Assembly (NCBI GenBank): GCA_019671005.1
Contig: CM033745.1
Location: 5,441,146 to 5,505,145 of the forward strand
Direction of reading: 5' to 3'
DNA: 64,000 nt
Source of the DNA: Hibiscus mutabilis
Lineage: Eukaryota > Streptophyta > Magnoliopsida > Malvales > Malvaceae
Shown: positions 62,141 through 64,000 of the stretch, in pieces
How positions within the stretch are numbered: the stretch's first letter is position 1
Layout of the letters: each line of letters begins with the position of its first letter
The notes under the pieces: generated by a model
What the model saw: the letters and a program-made list of their open reading frames with translations, nothing else
Databases searched by the model: none
What the model was told of the DNA's origin: nothing
Position numbers and translations under genes: made by a program

Positions 62141-63059
62141 GGGTTTAATCGACGTCTCTAATTAATATCGAATAAAACTATATAGATTTGATAAAGTTAA
62201 AATGTAATAGAATACATATATTTAGTTGGTTGGTCAAATTATTAATTTTTATTCTTTCGTATCTTTTAAGTTATGTGTTCTAGACTCAATAGACCATCCT
62301 CTTTCATTCTCCTATAGTTTTTTTTAGGTAAGATTATAATTCAATCTTTTAAGTTAAGATAATTGTTTTTAATTTCATTGTCCACGTTATTCTCTACGTT
62401 TTGTATTTTTTTTCAGTTTTTGAACGATTTTAATTGAAGGTTATCTAATCTCAAATAAAATTCAAGTATTTATATATTCTATCTAAAAATGTTTAAAAAA
62501 TATTTATTTAATTATCTGAAAACAAATTGATTAATCGATGATCATATAAAAGTAACATTTAAGAACGTTGATTTTAGAAATTGCATAAACCATGTAATAT
62601 AATGTAGTATGTGTGATTATTTTTTATTCAGTAGTGTTATTGAAATTCATTAAGTATTAATGGATTCAATAAATCCAAGTTATTTTACTTTTTCAAATGT
62701 GTATTATATTGAAACTGAATTAATTTATTTATAATATATTCTAATATATATATATATATATATGACAAAGGAGAAATAAAGATTGTTCACGATCAAACTC
62801 AAAATCTAATGTTAATTGACGCATCATAAGTTTGGTTTACAACTTAAAAATATATATCAGTCAATTTTAAAATCTAATCAACGTCATTAAGCTTGTACAT
62901 AAAGTAAAAGAAGGTGACAACGGATCAAAACGATATTATCGAAAAGTAAATTTAATATATCGAAAGATGATTTAAAGTATGATTAGAAAGTTAATGATGG
63001 TTTTGAATTGAAAAGTCTCAAAATTTGCAAACTCGTATTATTATTTTATTGAGGATAAT
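62141..63059. other. AT-rich intergenic stretch, no gene seen
   Basis: Stops in all frames, short (TA)n at 62744-62762, no transposon ends recognised. Confidence 0.5.
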
Positions 63060-63382
63060 ATAACTTTGGGTTCTTAATAGTATTTATGTGTGATGTGGTA
63101 TTCTACTTCATTTTGTTACAATTAGGTACCATTTTTTAGTGCAAATAGATACCTAACATTTTTCAATTACATATGTTTAATTCAGATTGATTTATACTTA
63201 GAATTTTAGTTTTGTTTAATTAAATGGAAAATATGTGTTAGATATTTAAAAGTTGGGTGTTAAATTGCACAAAATAAACTAGGTACCTAACTGCACCATT
63301 GAAAAATTAAGTTTCTAAATGCATAAGATAAAGTTGAGTACCACATTTCATATAATACCAAAGTTAGGTACCAAAAGTTATA
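63060..63382. mobile_element. Possible small foldback/MITE-like element
   Basis: The left part (63060-63180) and the reverse complement of the right part (63240-63382) share a diverged match: both start ATAACTTT, continue with GTGGTA(T/C)TC near 40 bases in, and include TTAGGTACC. This is a long imperfect inverted repeat around an A/T-rich centre. No coding sequence and no certain target duplication. Confidence 0.4.
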
Positions 63383-63574
63383 TTTACCCTTTTTGTTAAA
63401 ACTTTATGATGAAAGAAAAACATTTGCTTTCACGCTTCTTAATTATTTATTTCCAATCCAACCATCTCCAACTGGGGGGAAATTTAAGTAAAAAAACCTA
63501 TTTTAAATAATTATTTAAAGAAATGACCCCTCAGAGCTTTATTTAGAAAAATGATCCCCAAATCAGCTACGTAT

Positions 63575-63870
63575 AAAGAATTCGGTTCTGCGAGAAGCGA
63601 GTTCCGACCTCGATTTGTGTGAAACGCGAGTTGTTCAAACGTGGCATCATTTTTCAAAATAGCGAACTTAACAGGACCTCGCTTTTTGCAAAACGCGAGG
63701 TCCCCGAGAATTTGAAGAGCCGGTTGAATTTATCGCTGGCTGTTTAATGGAACTCGCTTTCTGCAGAAAATGAGTTTTTTTGTAAATCGGGGTAGTAGAA
63801 CAAGCGTCCATAGGCATGTTCGAGCGATATTTTGGGGCTATTAATCGTATAATTTTAGTAAACGGCGAGT
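63575..63870. repeat. Cluster of hairpins with the motif GCGAGTT / AACTCGC
   Basis: Perfect-arm hairpin GACCTCGC...GCGAGGTC at 63675-63702, near-palindrome AACTCGCTTTCTGCAG plus AAAATGAGTT at 63751-63776, and further GCGAGTT words near 63597, 63629 and 63867. It stands out as GC-richer than the flanks. No ORF or family recognised. Confidence 0.55.
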
Positions 63871-64000
63871 TCAGGTGCGTAGTACTGGAACTTGTCTTTC
63901 ATTCGACACCAATATGGGCAAGTTCGGTGCATTATAAACTGAGTAAATTTCGCGTTGAAAACGGTACCATAGCTTGTTTTTGTGGATGACTGAAAAGTTA

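Noticed and set aside
1..64000. A wholly new defence, biosynthetic or signalling system
   Set aside because: Apart from one ordinary metabolic-type gene and one broken membrane-protein gene, everything recognised belongs to retroelements. The unusual features are within those elements.

Overview
The window looks like plant nuclear DNA from a eudicot, probably a Malvaceae (cotton-like) genome. It is AT-rich and gene-poor, its protein-coding gene is split by short GT-AG introns, and most of the sequence is LTR retrotransposon. The family assignment rests on recognised protein motifs and on recall that this type of leading ORF is abundant in cotton. No database search was possible.

Layout. (1) 1-20710: Tat/Ogre-like Ty3/gypsy element A, minus strand. 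Its 3' LTR (1-5337) is cut by the window edge and carries a separate insertion of about 2 kb; its 5' LTR is 17062-20710. (2) 20711-23951: most of an older, diverged LTR of the same family, into which A appears to be nested. (3) 24000-31500: the gene island. It holds an apparently intact nine-exon phosphoglycerate-mutase-like gene (25178-27262, +) facing a broken, 5'-truncated ODR4-like gene (27587-29971, -). (4) 31528-39974: element C, a complete but non-coding LTR element on the plus strand, with target-site duplication AAAAT and about 3 kb of internal tandem repeats. (5) 40000-44700: LINE and RNase-H remnants in otherwise empty sequence. (6) 44733-62135: Tat/Ogre-like element B, minus strand, 17.4 kb, with target-site duplication CCCAC. 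(7) 62141-64000: intergenic DNA with one foldback-like element and a cluster of GC-rich hairpins.

How the parts relate. A and B share one plan in the sense direction: LTR, a PBS matching the tRNA-Arg 3' end, ORF1 (a globular domain followed by coiled coil), gag, zinc knuckle, aspartic protease, a G-patch-like segment, a spliceable intron, RT, RNase H, a second archaeal-type RNase H, integrase, a repeat-rich 3' untranslated region, PPT, LTR. In both copies the intron donor (GTAATGC) overlaps the gag-pro stop codon, and the acceptor restores the pol frame. Unspliced RNA would therefore give Gag-Pro and spliced RNA Gag-Pro-Pol, as known for Ogre elements. Both copies are now inactivated by stops and frameshifts, and A also has a YVDG reverse transcriptase. 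Element C has no coding capacity but shares the PBS type, PPT, LTR termini and U5 blocks with A and B, so it looks like a non-autonomous partner. The most interesting signals are the stop-overlapping intron, a second tRNA-Arg-complementary site inside U5 of all three elements, and a 17-bp duplication that breaks the ODR4-like gene.
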